In this document: one piece after another, positions 1-8,451 of the stretch | Numbering within the stretch: position 1 is the first letter of the stretch | How the letters are laid out: each line of letters opens with the position of its first letter | DNA from: JAJKIV01 sp036741775 | GTDB taxonomy: Bacteria; Gemmatimonadota; Gemmatimonadetes; Gemmatimonadales; Gemmatimonadaceae | Reading direction: 5' to 3' | Length of the DNA stretch: 64,000 nucleotides | Assembly: GCA_036741775.1 (NCBI GenBank) | Contig: DAINRQ010000030.1 | Location: 1-64,000, forward strand | Program-made: the position numbers and the translations under genes | The notes under the pieces: generated by a model | What the model saw: the letters and a program-made list of their open reading frames with translations, nothing else | What the model was told of the DNA's origin: nothing | The model's database searches: none

Positions 1-326
1 TCGGCGTTGAGCGGCTTCTCGATGTAGTCGTACGCGCCCTGCCGCATGGCCTGCACCGCGGAATCGACGGTCGCCTGGCCCGTGATGATGATGCACTCGG
101 TGGTAATGTCACGCGTCTGAATTTCCTTCAGCAGCGTGAGACCATCGAGCTTCGGCATCATGAGGTCCGCGAGCGCGACGCCGAACGCCTCCGACGCGAG
201 GCGGTCGATGGCTTTCTGGCCGTCGAGCGCGACCTCGATCTCGTAGCCTTCGTCGGAGAGGATTGCGCCCAACCCTTCGGTGATCGAGCGGTCGTCGTCC
301 GCGATGAGGATCTTCGGCTTCTTCAT
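1..326 (-). CDS. response regulator, receiver domain (3' end outside window)
   Basis: The N-terminal receiver domain begins MKKPKILIADDDRSITEG, with the acidic triad (DDD), the phospho-acceptor Asp in VALADLMMPKLDG, the switch region IIITGQATVDSAVQAMRQGA and the conserved Lys in YIEKPLNA. The ATGQ/DSAVQAM style of the alpha4 region is typical of NtrC-like regulators, but the output domain lies beyond the left edge, so the class cannot be stated. Its ATG overlaps the stop of the upstream histidine-phosphotransfer gene as ATGA, so the two are almost certainly cotranslated partners. Confidence 0.9.
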   Translation of the reverse strand, partial: MKKPKILIADDDRSITEGLGAILSDEGYEIEVALDGQKAIDRLASEAFGVALADLMMPKLDGLTLLKEIQTRDITTECIIITGQATVDSAVQAMRQGAYDYIEKPLNA

Positions 327-949
327 GCAGGAGCGTGTGGAGTAATGTCGCTGACAGGCGGGAACGCGAGCTCGAGCGACCCGTCGCGCGCTGTGATCCG
401 AACCCCCCAGCTGGACGCCAGTGCGACGAGCTCGGAGTCGAGCGACGGCACGGAGGCCTCGCCGCCCGTTACGCGTAGAAAGATACCGTCACCGACACGG
501 ATTTCGCACGGCGCGGCACCTCCGGACTGCACTGCGCTGAGCACACTACGCGCCACGACGGCTCGCACCAGATCCGCCGGCGCCGCGGTCACCGTTGCGC
601 CCGTGCGGGGGAGATGTTCCGAAACCACGCGCTGGCCTCGGACCGTCAGCAGCTTGCCGAGTCGCTCGACGATATTCGCCACGTCGGGCGGCTCGGGCTC
701 CGCCCTGGCGAAGCCGAGGAGCGCTTCGGTGGCCGCGACGGCCACCTCGAGCTGGGACGACGCCGTCGCCGCGAACGGGGCGATGGCGGCAGCTTCCGCG
801 CCTCGCGCCGAGCGACCCCTCACGACCTCGAGATTCACCGCGACGGCGTTGAGGGCGTTCCTGAGGTCGTGGGCGACGTACGCTGCCAGCGCCTGGAGCG
901 TGGCGCTCCAGGCGGCCTCGGTCGGATCGCCAGCCGGCGCCAGGGTCAG
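323..949 (-). CDS. histidine-kinase-like phosphotransfer protein with degenerate ATPase half
   Basis: A DHp-type helix carries AYVAHDLRNALNAVAVNLE, with the phospho-accepting His followed by Asp as in HisKA domains. About 150 further residues sit where the HATPase domain should be, but no N box (NAxK), no DxGxG and no GxGxG loop can be found. The whole protein is about 208 residues. This layout is known for phosphotransferases such as ChpT and Spo0B, so relay rather than kinase activity is inferred. A GTG at 838 would cut off the phospho-His helix. The only upstream start I can find is a CTG at 949-947 that overlaps the aldolase stop as CTGA, and this is used here with caution. It overlaps the receiver gene by ATGA. 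Confidence 0.6.
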   Translation of the reverse strand: MTLAPAGDPTEAAWSATLQALAAYVAHDLRNALNAVAVNLEVVRGRSARGAEAAAIAPFAATASSQLEVAVAATEALLGFARAEPEPPDVANIVERLGKLLTVRGQRVVSEHLPRTGATVTAAPADLVRAVVARSVLSAVQSGGAAPCEIRVGDGIFLRVTGGEASVPSLDSELVALASSWGVRITARDGSLELAFPPVSDITPHAPA

Positions 950-2373
950 TCGCTCAGATCGGTGTCGTCGGGAGCAGCAGCCACACTCTCGTAGCCGCTG
1001 GTACCGGGCATCGGGCGGTGGAGCTTGGTCGCTTTCACGAACGTCCGCACGGGGGCGGCCGTCCCCGCCACGCCGAGCTGCGTGAACAGGAACTCGAACT
1101 TCGTGTCGTAGGCCTGTGCCAGGCGCGCCTTTACGTCGTCTGGCAGGTCCCAGATGCGCCGCTTGAATGGGCCGATCGCCTTCTTCCGCGTCTTGTAGAA
1201 GAACTGCTCGTCACTGTCAGTGGCCTTCCGCTCGTCCTTCGCATTCTCGCGGAGCCAGTCGTAGACCTCCTGCCGGAACTGCGCGGGCAGGTGATCGAAG
1301 AGCATGTTCTGGAAGTTCGTCGCGAGGTGGATCTCGGCGGTCTCGGTCCGCGGGAAGTTGTTGAACGCGCCGTCGGGAAGCGTGGACGCACCGTGCTGCA
1401 CCGCTCCGGCGAGCCCGTATTCCTCGCGCGCGACCTTGGACAATCGCTCCAACGTGTCGAGGTCGAGCGCGACCTCGGCGATGGAACCGTCCGGAAGGAC
1501 CACGCCGCCGTGTGACGTTCCCGATTGCACGCTGATCTTCGACAGCCCGGCCGTCCCCGGCGTGCAACGCTCGGCGAGGGTACGGTTGAAGCCGTCCATG
1601 AACGCCCGGAGCTCCTCGACCGTGCTGTTGTGCGATCCCACCTCGCCGATCTCACCCCCCACCGAGATCGTCACGCCCTTGGGCTGCAACTCGCGGATGT
1701 AGCGCGTGATATCGACGCAGGTCTCGTAGTTGAGGCGCTGCTGCGCGGCGAGGTCCGGCTGCGACAGGTCCACCAGCGTGGACGTGTCGACGTCGATATT
1801 GTAGAAGCCCGCCGTGATCGCTTCGAGCGCGAGCTGCTTCACCGCCGCGACTTCACCCGTAGGATCCACGGCGAACTTCTTCGAGTTGACCTGGAAATGG
1901 TCACCCTGGATGAAAACAGGCCCGCGAAAACCCTCACGCAGCGCCGCAGCCACCATCACAGCCACGTACTCGGTGGGCCGCTGGTCCGTGTACCCGATCT
2001 CCGAGCGGGCGATCTCGAGCAGGAACGCGCCGGCGTCGAGCTTCTTCGCGGTACGAAAGATCGAGCGCGCCGTGTCGTACGCCATGCCACGCACGTTGAT
2101 CGCGGGTACCGTGAATCCTCGGACCTCGCCGCGCCCGCGTGCCAGATACAGGTCGTTGATCGAAGCCGGACGCACGCCGACGCTCTGACCGATCTCCCAG
2201 ATGAGCCATCGGGCGTGGTCGCGCGCTTCGCCGGTACCGAACACGGCCTCGCGAACGAGGGCGTCCATTTTCGGCGACGCGAGATCCGCCTCCCGCACCA
2301 CGGTGACACGGTCGTTTTCGACCTTTATCGCGTCGCCGAGGGGCGACACCCGCGCGCTCACTTGCTCCAACAT
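946..2373 (-). CDS. fba: class II fructose-bisphosphate aldolase
   Basis: A 475-residue class II (metal-dependent) aldolase of the long type, which splits fructose-1,6-bisphosphate in glycolysis and gluconeogenesis. Recognisable blocks are GFTVPAINVRGMAYDTARS near residue 80, the metal/catalytic segment FIQGDHFQVN, the acidic stretch FYNIDVDTSTLVD, the glycine-rich GGEIGEVGSHNS and the phosphate-binding KISVQSGTSHGGVVLPDG. The ATG at 2373 is preceded by GAGG at good spacing; the reading frame stays open further upstream but only through repeat sequence. It lies downstream of the tal-pyk block across a repeat-filled gap, and is followed by the two-component pair with a CTGA overlap. Substrate could also be a related sugar bisphosphate. 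Confidence 0.85.
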   Translation of the reverse strand: MLEQVSARVSPLGDAIKVENDRVTVVREADLASPKMDALVREAVFGTGEARDHARWLIWEIGQSVGVRPASINDLYLARGRGEVRGFTVPAINVRGMAYDTARSIFRTAKKLDAGAFLLEIARSEIGYTDQRPTEYVAVMVAAALREGFRGPVFIQGDHFQVNSKKFAVDPTGEVAAVKQLALEAITAGFYNIDVDTSTLVDLSQPDLAAQQRLNYETCVDITRYIRELQPKGVTISVGGEIGEVGSHNSTVEELRAFMDGFNRTLAERCTPGTAGLSKISVQSGTSHGGVVLPDGSIAEVALDLDTLERLSKVAREEYGLAGAVQHGASTLPDGAFNNFPRTETAEIHLATNFQNMLFDHLPAQFRQEVYDWLRENAKDERKATDSDEQFFYKTRKKAIGPFKRRIWDLPDDVKARLAQAYDTKFEFLFTQLGVAGTAAPVRTFVKATKLHRPMPGTSGYESVAAAPDDTDLSD

Positions 2374-2487
2374 GTGCAGCCTCGGTAGGAAAGGCCCGTC
2401 GTTATCTCGATTTGGGGAAGCTGACCGAGCCCCGCGCGGTGTGCAACCCCTGCTCCGAGCTTCTCGTGCCCGCGCGTGCACCTCGCC

Positions 2488-2807
2488 TCCGAGCGTCATC
2501 GCGCCCTGTACGCATCGCGACCGGTCCGGGAACGGCAGTGGAGACCGGATGGACAGGATGAACAACATGACCAAGATGACCAACGCGGCAGCGGCGTCGA
2601 TCTCCCAACGAGCCGGACATGAATAGGGGAACGCCCGCTCGGGAAGCACCGTCCCCGAGAGCCGTTCCCCTCTGTTTTTTCAGGCCGCTGGCGCGCGCGA
2701 CGGCGCCGCCGCGCAGGACATCTTCGTCATCCCGTGAATCCTGTCCATCCTGTCTCTTGCCGTTCAATGACCGGTCGCGATGCGTACCGGGCGCGATGAC
2801 GCTCGGA
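2488..2807. repeat. long imperfect palindrome, dispersed repeat family 1 (copy A)
   Basis: It fills most of the gap between fba and the phosphodiesterase gene. The left arm (2488-2610) starts TCCGAGCGTCATCGCGCC; the reverse complement of the right arm (2685-2807) starts the same way and then follows it through GACCGGTC, GAACGGCA, ACAGGATGGACAGGAT and AAGATG. The centre holds a hairpin with CTCGGG and CCCGAG. The same modules recur at 10921-11090 and 61693-62056. The arms also contain the short tandem words CCTGT and ATCCTG seen in many unrelated bacterial intergenic regions. Nothing protein-coding is supported here. Confidence 0.8.
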
Positions 2808-2825
2808 GTCGGGATTCATCGTGCC

Positions 2826-3611
2826 TCAGGGCTCGTCGATGCGAATCGTCAGTCCATCAAAAGCCGGCGAGACGCCGCGAGGAAGCTCGGCCTCGAGGTC
2901 GGCGTGGAAGTTGTCGTGGGTGAGGTGCGTGAGGTACGTACGATCGGCACCCACCTCACGCGCCACGCGGACCGCCTCGGGCACGCTGAGATGGGTCGGA
3001 TGCTCGGTTCGAAACAGGGCGTTGACCACGAGCACCTGTGCTCCGCGCAGATGCGCCATGGCGTCAGCAGGAATCGTCTTCGCGTCGGTCACGTACGCGA
3101 GTGGTCCAATGCGATAGCCGTACACCGTGATCTTGCCGTGCGGGACCGGGACGGCAGTGACATCGACGTCCCCCACGGTCACGGTCTCGTGACCGGCCAG
3201 CGGGCGCGCGTGCCCCTCGGGCTTCGACGTACCCGCGGCCGGTCGAATGTTCTCGTCGAAGATGTACGGGAAGCGCGCGGCGAGACTCCGCAGCGTCTCA
3301 GGTGGTCCGTACATCGGGAGCGGCGCGTCTCGACGGACGGTGATGGCTCGAATGTCGTCCACCCCGTGCGTATGATCGGCGTGCTCATGGGTGAACAGCA
3401 CCGCATCGACCCGATCGATCCCGTTCGTGACGAGCTGCAGGCGGAGCTCGGGCGGCGTATCGATCAGCAACCGCGTACCGCGCTCGGTCTCCACGACGGC
3501 GCCGACCCGGCTTCGACGATCTCGAGGGTCGGCCGATCGGCACACCGCACAATGACATCCGATCTGCGGAACGCCAAAGCTCGTACCCGTCCCGAGGAAC
3601 GTCAGCTTCAC
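2826..3611 (-). CDS. metallo-beta-lactamase-fold phosphodiesterase (PhnP-like)
   Basis: A 261-residue MBL-fold hydrolase beginning (V)KLTFLGTGTSFGVPQIGC. Metal ligands are visible as HEHADH, a later HGK, the Asp in YVTDAK and a C-terminal LTH; the cysteine-rich HCAVCRSADPRDRRSR near residue 20 is typical of the PhnP/YcbX group that opens cyclic phosphodiesters. The exact substrate is unknown: no phn genes are nearby. The GTG start at 3611 overlaps the pyruvate kinase stop as GTGA, which fixes the start and implies translational coupling. Confidence 0.8.
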   Translation of the reverse strand: MKLTFLGTGTSFGVPQIGCHCAVCRSADPRDRRSRVGAVVETERGTRLLIDTPPELRLQLVTNGIDRVDAVLFTHEHADHTHGVDDIRAITVRRDAPLPMYGPPETLRSLAARFPYIFDENIRPAAGTSKPEGHARPLAGHETVTVGDVDVTAVPVPHGKITVYGYRIGPLAYVTDAKTIPADAMAHLRGAQVLVVNALFRTEHPTHLSVPEAVRVAREVGADRTYLTHLTHDNFHADLEAELPRGVSPAFDGLTIRIDEP

Positions 3612-5128
3612 ACCCGTTCGACTCGCAGCACGTTCGTGGTACCCGGGACGTCGAACGGCACGCCGGCCGTCACGAGGACACGGTCGCCTTCCTTGGCCAG
3701 GCCGCGAGACAGGACGACGTCGCGCGCTTTCGCGACCATCGCCTCGTACGTGGCACAATGCGGCACGAGCGCGGGAACGACCCCCCACACGAGCGCGAGC
3801 TGACTGTACGTGCGTGGTTCGTCGGTGAGCGCGAGAATCGGAACAGCCGGCCGGTGTGCCGACACGATCCGCGCGCTGGAGCCGCTCTTCGTGAACACGA
3901 TGATGATCGGCGCCCCGAGCATCCGCTGCGCGGTGTCGGTGGCCGCCGCGATCGTTTCTTCGGTGGTCGCAATGATCTCGGGGGCGCGTTGGCCGTCGCG
4001 CGCTCGCTTGAACGGATGTTGCTCGATCTCGGAGATGATCCGCTGCATTGCCTGTACGGCAAGGCGCGGGTACGCGCCGGCGGCGGTCTCGGCCGAGAGC
4101 ATCACGGCGTCGGTGCCATCGATGATCGCGTTGGCGACGTCACTCGCCTCGGCACGCGTGGGACGCGGATTCTCGATCATCGACTCGAGCATCTGCGTCG
4201 CCGTGATCACCGGCCGCCCGATGAGGTTGGCCAGCTTGATGATCCGCTTCTGTGCAATGGGTACTTCCTCGAACGGCAGCTCGACGCCGAGGTCACCGCG
4301 CGCGACCATCACGCCGTCCGATGCGCGGAGAATGCTGTCGATGTTCTCGAGTGCCGAATCCTTCTCGATCTTCGCGATGATGAGCAGCGACTTGGGGACG
4401 AGCTCGCGAAGCTCCGCGAGGTCGGCCGCCCGGCGCACGAAGCTCAAGGCGAGATAGTCCAGCTTCTGCTCGACGGCGAACGCCGCGTCCGCACGATCTT
4501 TCTCGGTGATCGATGGCGCGGAGACGTTCACGCCGGGCAGGTTGATCCCCTTGTGACTCTTCACCTCCCCGCCGTGGACGACGCGCGCCACCACGCGCGG
4601 CGCCTTCACCTCGAGCGCGACGAGCTCGATCACGCCGTCATCGACGAGGATGCGGTCACCGACGTGCACGTCATCCGCGAGCGCGGCGTACGTGACGGGC
4701 ATCTCGCCATCGCGCGCCGTGCCCTCGGGACAGAACACGACATCCTCCCCGGGCTCGACCTGACGCGGTGCGTCGAGATCACCGATCCGGATGCGCGGCC
4801 CCTGCAGGTCGCCAAGGATCGCCACGGGCCGGTGACGTTTGCCAGCGAGCTCACGAACGATCGCGATCGTCTTCGCGTGCTGTTCGTGCGTCCCGTGGGA
4901 GAAGTTGATGCGCGCGACGTCGAGCCCCGCATCCATCAGCGCACCGATCGCCTCTGGGGTTCTGCTCGCGGGGCCGAGGGTGCACACGATTTTCGTGCGC
5001 GGCTGGCGGTTTGGTGCCACGGCGAGTCGCGCGGGGGATGGAGCGGTGCTCGCGGACACGTCGTCAGGCGCGTGCGTCGGAGCGCCGGCGGTGTCCGCCG
5101 GTGAATCGGTCCACGAAGCGTGGCTCAT
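3608..5128 (-). CDS. pyk: pyruvate kinase
   Basis: A 506-residue enzyme converting phosphoenolpyruvate and ADP to pyruvate and ATP. Visible signatures are TKIVCTLGPASR, the barrel residues ARINFSHG, GDLQGPRIRIGD, the catalytic Lys block IIAKIEKDSALENID, the metal-binding MVARGDLGVELP, and ATQMLESMI followed by RAEASDVANAIIDGTD. The first 45 residues before the domain (MSHASWTDSPADTAG) are low in complexity and unlike the core. ATG at 5128 is the first Met in a reasonable position. It is preceded by tal after 11 bases and overlaps the phosphodiesterase gene, so tal-pyk-phosphodiesterase form an operon. Confidence 0.95.
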   Translation of the reverse strand: MSHASWTDSPADTAGAPTHAPDDVSASTAPSPARLAVAPNRQPRTKIVCTLGPASRTPEAIGALMDAGLDVARINFSHGTHEQHAKTIAIVRELAGKRHRPVAILGDLQGPRIRIGDLDAPRQVEPGEDVVFCPEGTARDGEMPVTYAALADDVHVGDRILVDDGVIELVALEVKAPRVVARVVHGGEVKSHKGINLPGVNVSAPSITEKDRADAAFAVEQKLDYLALSFVRRAADLAELRELVPKSLLIIAKIEKDSALENIDSILRASDGVMVARGDLGVELPFEEVPIAQKRIIKLANLIGRPVITATQMLESMIENPRPTRAEASDVANAIIDGTDAVMLSAETAAGAYPRLAVQAMQRIISEIEQHPFKRARDGQRAPEIIATTEETIAAATDTAQRMLGAPIIIVFTKSGSSARIVSAHRPAVPILALTDEPRTYSQLALVWGVVPALVPHCATYEAMVAKARDVVLSRGLAKEGDRVLVTAGVPFDVPGTTNVLRVERV

Positions 5129-5139
5129 GAGGCGGGCGA

Positions 5140-6285
5140 CTACCGACCCGCGCCGACCGTTCGGCCGAGCGACTTCGTCTTGCGCTCGAGGCCCGCGATG
5201 AGCGAGTCGAACGACTTCTGGAAGCTCGCGAGCCCGTCCACGAGCAGCTTGTCGGTGACGTCGCCAAAGTCGATACCCACTTCGGCCAACTGCGCCATGA
5301 CGCGCTCCGCCTCGCGGACGTTCTCGTCGACCGTGCGCGCGACCACGCCGTGATCGGTGAAGGCGTCGATGGTCGCGGGCGGCATGGTGTTCACCGTGTC
5401 GGGCCCGATGAGCTCCTCCACGTACACGACATCGCGATAGGCGGGATTCTTCGTGCTCGTGCTCGCCCACAGCGGCCGTTGGAGACGCGCCCCGCGCGCG
5501 GCGAGGGCCGCCCATCGCTCGCTCGCGAACATCTCGCGAAAGAGTCGGTACGCGAGCTTCGCGTTCGCGATCGCCGCGCGCCCCTTGAGCGCCATTGCGC
5601 GATCCTTTGCCGAGGCATCGCCCTTCGCGGCGATGGCGTCCAGCCGCTTGTCCACCTCGGTATCCACGCGACTCACGAAGAAGCTCGCGACCGACGCCAG
5701 CCCCGAGATGTCATGCCCTGCCGCGAGACGGTCCTCGAGCCCGCCCATGTACGCCTCGATGACCCGGCGATGGGCGTCGATGGAGAAGAGCAGCGTGATG
5801 TTGACGTTGACGCCGTCCGCGATGAGCGCGCGCACGGCCTTCGCGCCCTCGATCGTGCCCGGGATCTTGACCATCACGTTAGGCCGCCCGACGGTGGCCC
5901 AGAGCCGCTTCGCCTCCGCGATCGAGGCCTCCGCGTCGTTCGACACCCCGGGAGAAACCTCGATCGACACGAAGCCGTCGCCGCCCTGCTCTGCCCGGTA
6001 GACATCGGCAAAGATGTCACAGGCGGTTCGCACGTCCGTCGTCTCGACGAGCTCGAATAAGTCCCACGCCGTGAGCCCCGGCGGCGCGGCGACGATCTGC
6101 TCGTCGTACTCCGTACCCTCGGCCAGGGCCTTCTCGAAGATGGTCGGATTGGACGTCATCCCTGTAAGCGCGCTGTCGCGGATCATGCGAGCGAGCTCGC
6201 CGTTGCGCAGGATCGTCCGGTCAATGAAGTCCAGCCAGACCGACTGGCCAGCCTCGTGTAGCGCGTGGAGCCGATTGGTCGTCAT
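5140..6285 (-). CDS. tal: transaldolase
   Basis: A 381-residue transaldolase of the pentose phosphate pathway, of the longer type known from actinobacteria and cyanobacteria. Landmarks are SVWLDFIDRTILRNGELARM, the family motif GMTSNPTIFEKA, EVSPGVSNDAEASI, the Schiff-base Lys in NVMVKIPGTIEGAKA, NVNITLLFSIDAH and QRPLWASTSTKNPAYRD. ATG at 6285 is chosen because it starts the conserved N-terminus (MTTNRLHALHEAGQSVWLD). It heads the central-carbon run on this strand. The gap to the divergent kinase at 6464 should hold the promoters, but none is clear by eye. Confidence 0.93.
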   Translation of the reverse strand: MTTNRLHALHEAGQSVWLDFIDRTILRNGELARMIRDSALTGMTSNPTIFEKALAEGTEYDEQIVAAPPGLTAWDLFELVETTDVRTACDIFADVYRAEQGGDGFVSIEVSPGVSNDAEASIAEAKRLWATVGRPNVMVKIPGTIEGAKAVRALIADGVNVNITLLFSIDAHRRVIEAYMGGLEDRLAAGHDISGLASVASFFVSRVDTEVDKRLDAIAAKGDASAKDRAMALKGRAAIANAKLAYRLFREMFASERWAALAARGARLQRPLWASTSTKNPAYRDVVYVEELIGPDTVNTMPPATIDAFTDHGVVARTVDENVREAERVMAQLAEVGIDFGDVTDKLLVDGLASFQKSFDSLIAGLERKTKSLGRTVGAGR

Positions 6286-6463
6286 TCCAGGTGTGCGCTC
6301 GAAGTGGTGTGCCTGACAACGGTCAGCCCGCCGGAATGCCGGGGACCTACGCCGAAACATATCACCTGCCGGCGAGGGGCATAGCCGCTACGCGTGTGCT
6401 CGCCTCGAGGCCCTCGAAGCCCTCGACACCGGTCGTGCAGCCACCTCGTACCGACGAAACGAC

Positions 6464-8434
6464 ATGATGGCGGTCCGCAGGGGCGTTCGCGCCACACTCC
6501 GCTGGTGGCGCTCCCTTTCGCTCGCCGCTCAGCTCGTTCTCACGAACGTCGGTGTCTTCGTGATCTGGGCCGTCATGACCCAGCAGATTGTCGCGTTCCA
6601 GGACGGACGCCGCGAAGACGCCGAGATGGCTGCCGTCCGGGCGGGCTCCGCGGTTCTTGTGGCTGCACAGATCGGGCCGGCTCTCATCAATCTCGAGAGC
6701 GGAGAGCGCGGTTTCGCGGTCACCGGCGACTCCGCTTTTCTCAACGCGTACCAGCTCGGTCGCGGCCAGCTCGACATCGCGCTCGACACGCTGGCCAAGC
6801 TCGCGGTCGGGAACGAGGAGCTCCGGCTCGCCACGTCTCGCCTCGACGAAACGACGCGCCTCTGGACGCACGCGGCGACGATTCACATGGCAGCGCAACC
6901 GTCCAACGGCGCCGCGTCACCACGTACGCGCACGATGGGACGTCGCGTCGCGGCGCTCATGGACAGCTCGCGTGCGGCATCCGCCGCCATCGAGCGGCTC
7001 ACGCGGGTTCAGTCCGAGCTCCGGGCCGCTGAAGCGACGGTGCAACTCGAGCTGGATGCCCGGGAGACGCTCCTCGTCCGCTTCCTGCTGGTCGCGTTGA
7101 TCGTTCTCGCCACGGTGGTGAGCCTCCGTCGCGTCACGGGCACGCTGGACGCAATCGTGTTCGATGCGCGCGCGCTCGCGGCCGGCGACCACCGGGCAGC
7201 GACGCGCTCCACCGCGGGCGGGAGCCGCGAGCTGGCGCAGCTCGGCGCGGCGTTCGGAACGCTCGCCGTCGCGGTGGCCGAGCGCGAAGATGGTCTGCGC
7301 GACGACATTCGCCAGCTCAAGGAAGTCGAACGACTCAAGACCGAGTTCGTCTCGACAGTCAGCCACGAGCTGCGAACGCCGCTCACGGCGATTCGGGGCG
7401 CGCTCGGTCTCGTCCTCGCCGGCACCGCGGGGCCTGTCGCACAAAAGACGCGGGATCTCATGCAGATCGCGTTGCAAAACACGGAGCGCCTCATCCGGCT
7501 GATCAACGACATCCTGGATGTCGAGCGCATCGAGTCGGGGCACCTCGTAGTGCGACGCGAGCCGTGCGAGCTCGCGGACATCCTGCGCACGACGGTCGAC
7601 TCACTTCGCACCGTCGCGATGGAAGCACAGGTCACGCTCGCACTCGACGGCGAGCGAAGCGCAGTCGTGACCGGGGACCCGGATCGCCTCGTGCAGGTCT
7701 TCATGAACCTCATCTCGAACGCGGTGCGGTTCTCGCCTCGGGGCGAGACGGTGACCGTGTCCCTTCGCACCACGCCGACCAGCGCGGCGGTGTTCGTAAC
7801 CGACCGCGGTCCGGGAATCCCTCTGGAGTTCCGCCGTCGCATCTTTGGCAAGTTCCAGCAGGCCGATCCGGCCGGGGCGGCAGGGGGCGCGGGGCTCGGA
7901 CTCGCCATCGTCCGCGCGATCGTCGAACGCCACGGCGGCTCGATCCGGTTCGACAGCGCGCCCGGGCACGGCACGACGTTCATTACCGAGCTCCCCTACA
8001 CTGCTCCCGCGACATCGACGGCCACGGGCCACGGCGAACACCGCCTTCTTGTCCTCGACGACGACCGCGACATGTTGAGCGTACTGCGGTCGCTCTGCGA
8101 GCCGCTGGGTGCCGTCACCGCGGTCGGTTCGACTGACGAGGCATGGCGCGCGCTCACGAGCGCCGCGTATGACGCGATCGTCATCGACCCGAACGCGCCG
8201 GAGTCACCGGGCATCGCGCTCGTGCGACGTATTCGCGAGCTCCCCGGCTACGCCGATGTGCCTGTACTCGTGTTCTCCTCGCGGGAATTCTCGGACAGCG
8301 AGCTGTCGGGGGTAACGCTGGCGCCGTCGCACGCATTCGTGAAAACGCGCGACCGTGAGCAGGACCTGCTGCTTCGCCTCCGAGCCGTGCTCGCGGTACG
8401 CCGCCCCCGGCGACCGGTGGCGGTTCCGGCCTAA
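6464..8434 (+). CDS. membrane hybrid histidine kinase (CHASE3-HAMP-HisKA-HATPase-REC)
   Basis: A 656-residue sensor kinase. A TM helix near residue 20-40 is followed by an extracytoplasmic CHASE3-like helical region (ALINLESGERGFAVTGD), a second TM (LLVRFLLVALIVLATVV), a HAMP region, the phospho-His in FVSTVSHELRTPLTAIRGA, an N box NLISNAVRFS, G1 DRGPGIP and G2 GGAGLGLAIV. A C-terminal receiver starts RLLVLDDDRDM with its phospho-Asp in AIVIDPNAPES and Lys in AFVKTRD. Two adjacent ATG codons open the frame. It converges with the multi-domain regulator at 8452, a plausible partner. Confidence 0.9.
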   Translation: MMAVRRGVRATLRWWRSLSLAAQLVLTNVGVFVIWAVMTQQIVAFQDGRREDAEMAAVRAGSAVLVAAQIGPALINLESGERGFAVTGDSAFLNAYQLGRGQLDIALDTLAKLAVGNEELRLATSRLDETTRLWTHAATIHMAAQPSNGAASPRTRTMGRRVAALMDSSRAASAAIERLTRVQSELRAAEATVQLELDARETLLVRFLLVALIVLATVVSLRRVTGTLDAIVFDARALAAGDHRAATRSTAGGSRELAQLGAAFGTLAVAVAEREDGLRDDIRQLKEVERLKTEFVSTVSHELRTPLTAIRGALGLVLAGTAGPVAQKTRDLMQIALQNTERLIRLINDILDVERIESGHLVVRREPCELADILRTTVDSLRTVAMEAQVTLALDGERSAVVTGDPDRLVQVFMNLISNAVRFSPRGETVTVSLRTTPTSAAVFVTDRGPGIPLEFRRRIFGKFQQADPAGAAGGAGLGLAIVRAIVERHGGSIRFDSAPGHGTTFITELPYTAPATSTATGHGEHRLLVLDDDRDMLSVLRSLCEPLGAVTAVGSTDEAWRALTSAAYDAIVIDPNAPESPGIALVRRIRELPGYADVPVLVFSSREFSDSELSGVTLAPSHAFVKTRDREQDLLLRLRAVLAVRRPRRPVAVPA

Positions 8435-8451
8435 ACTCGGCGGCGGATTCG

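Noticed and set aside
2402..2767. Short open frames giving repeated HPV/NPV or ILSILF-like peptides in the repeat-filled gaps (also near 61690-62120)
   Set aside because: They come from the ATCCTG/CAGGAT words of the repeats, which are known to create spurious ORFs; both strands are open because of the inverted arms.
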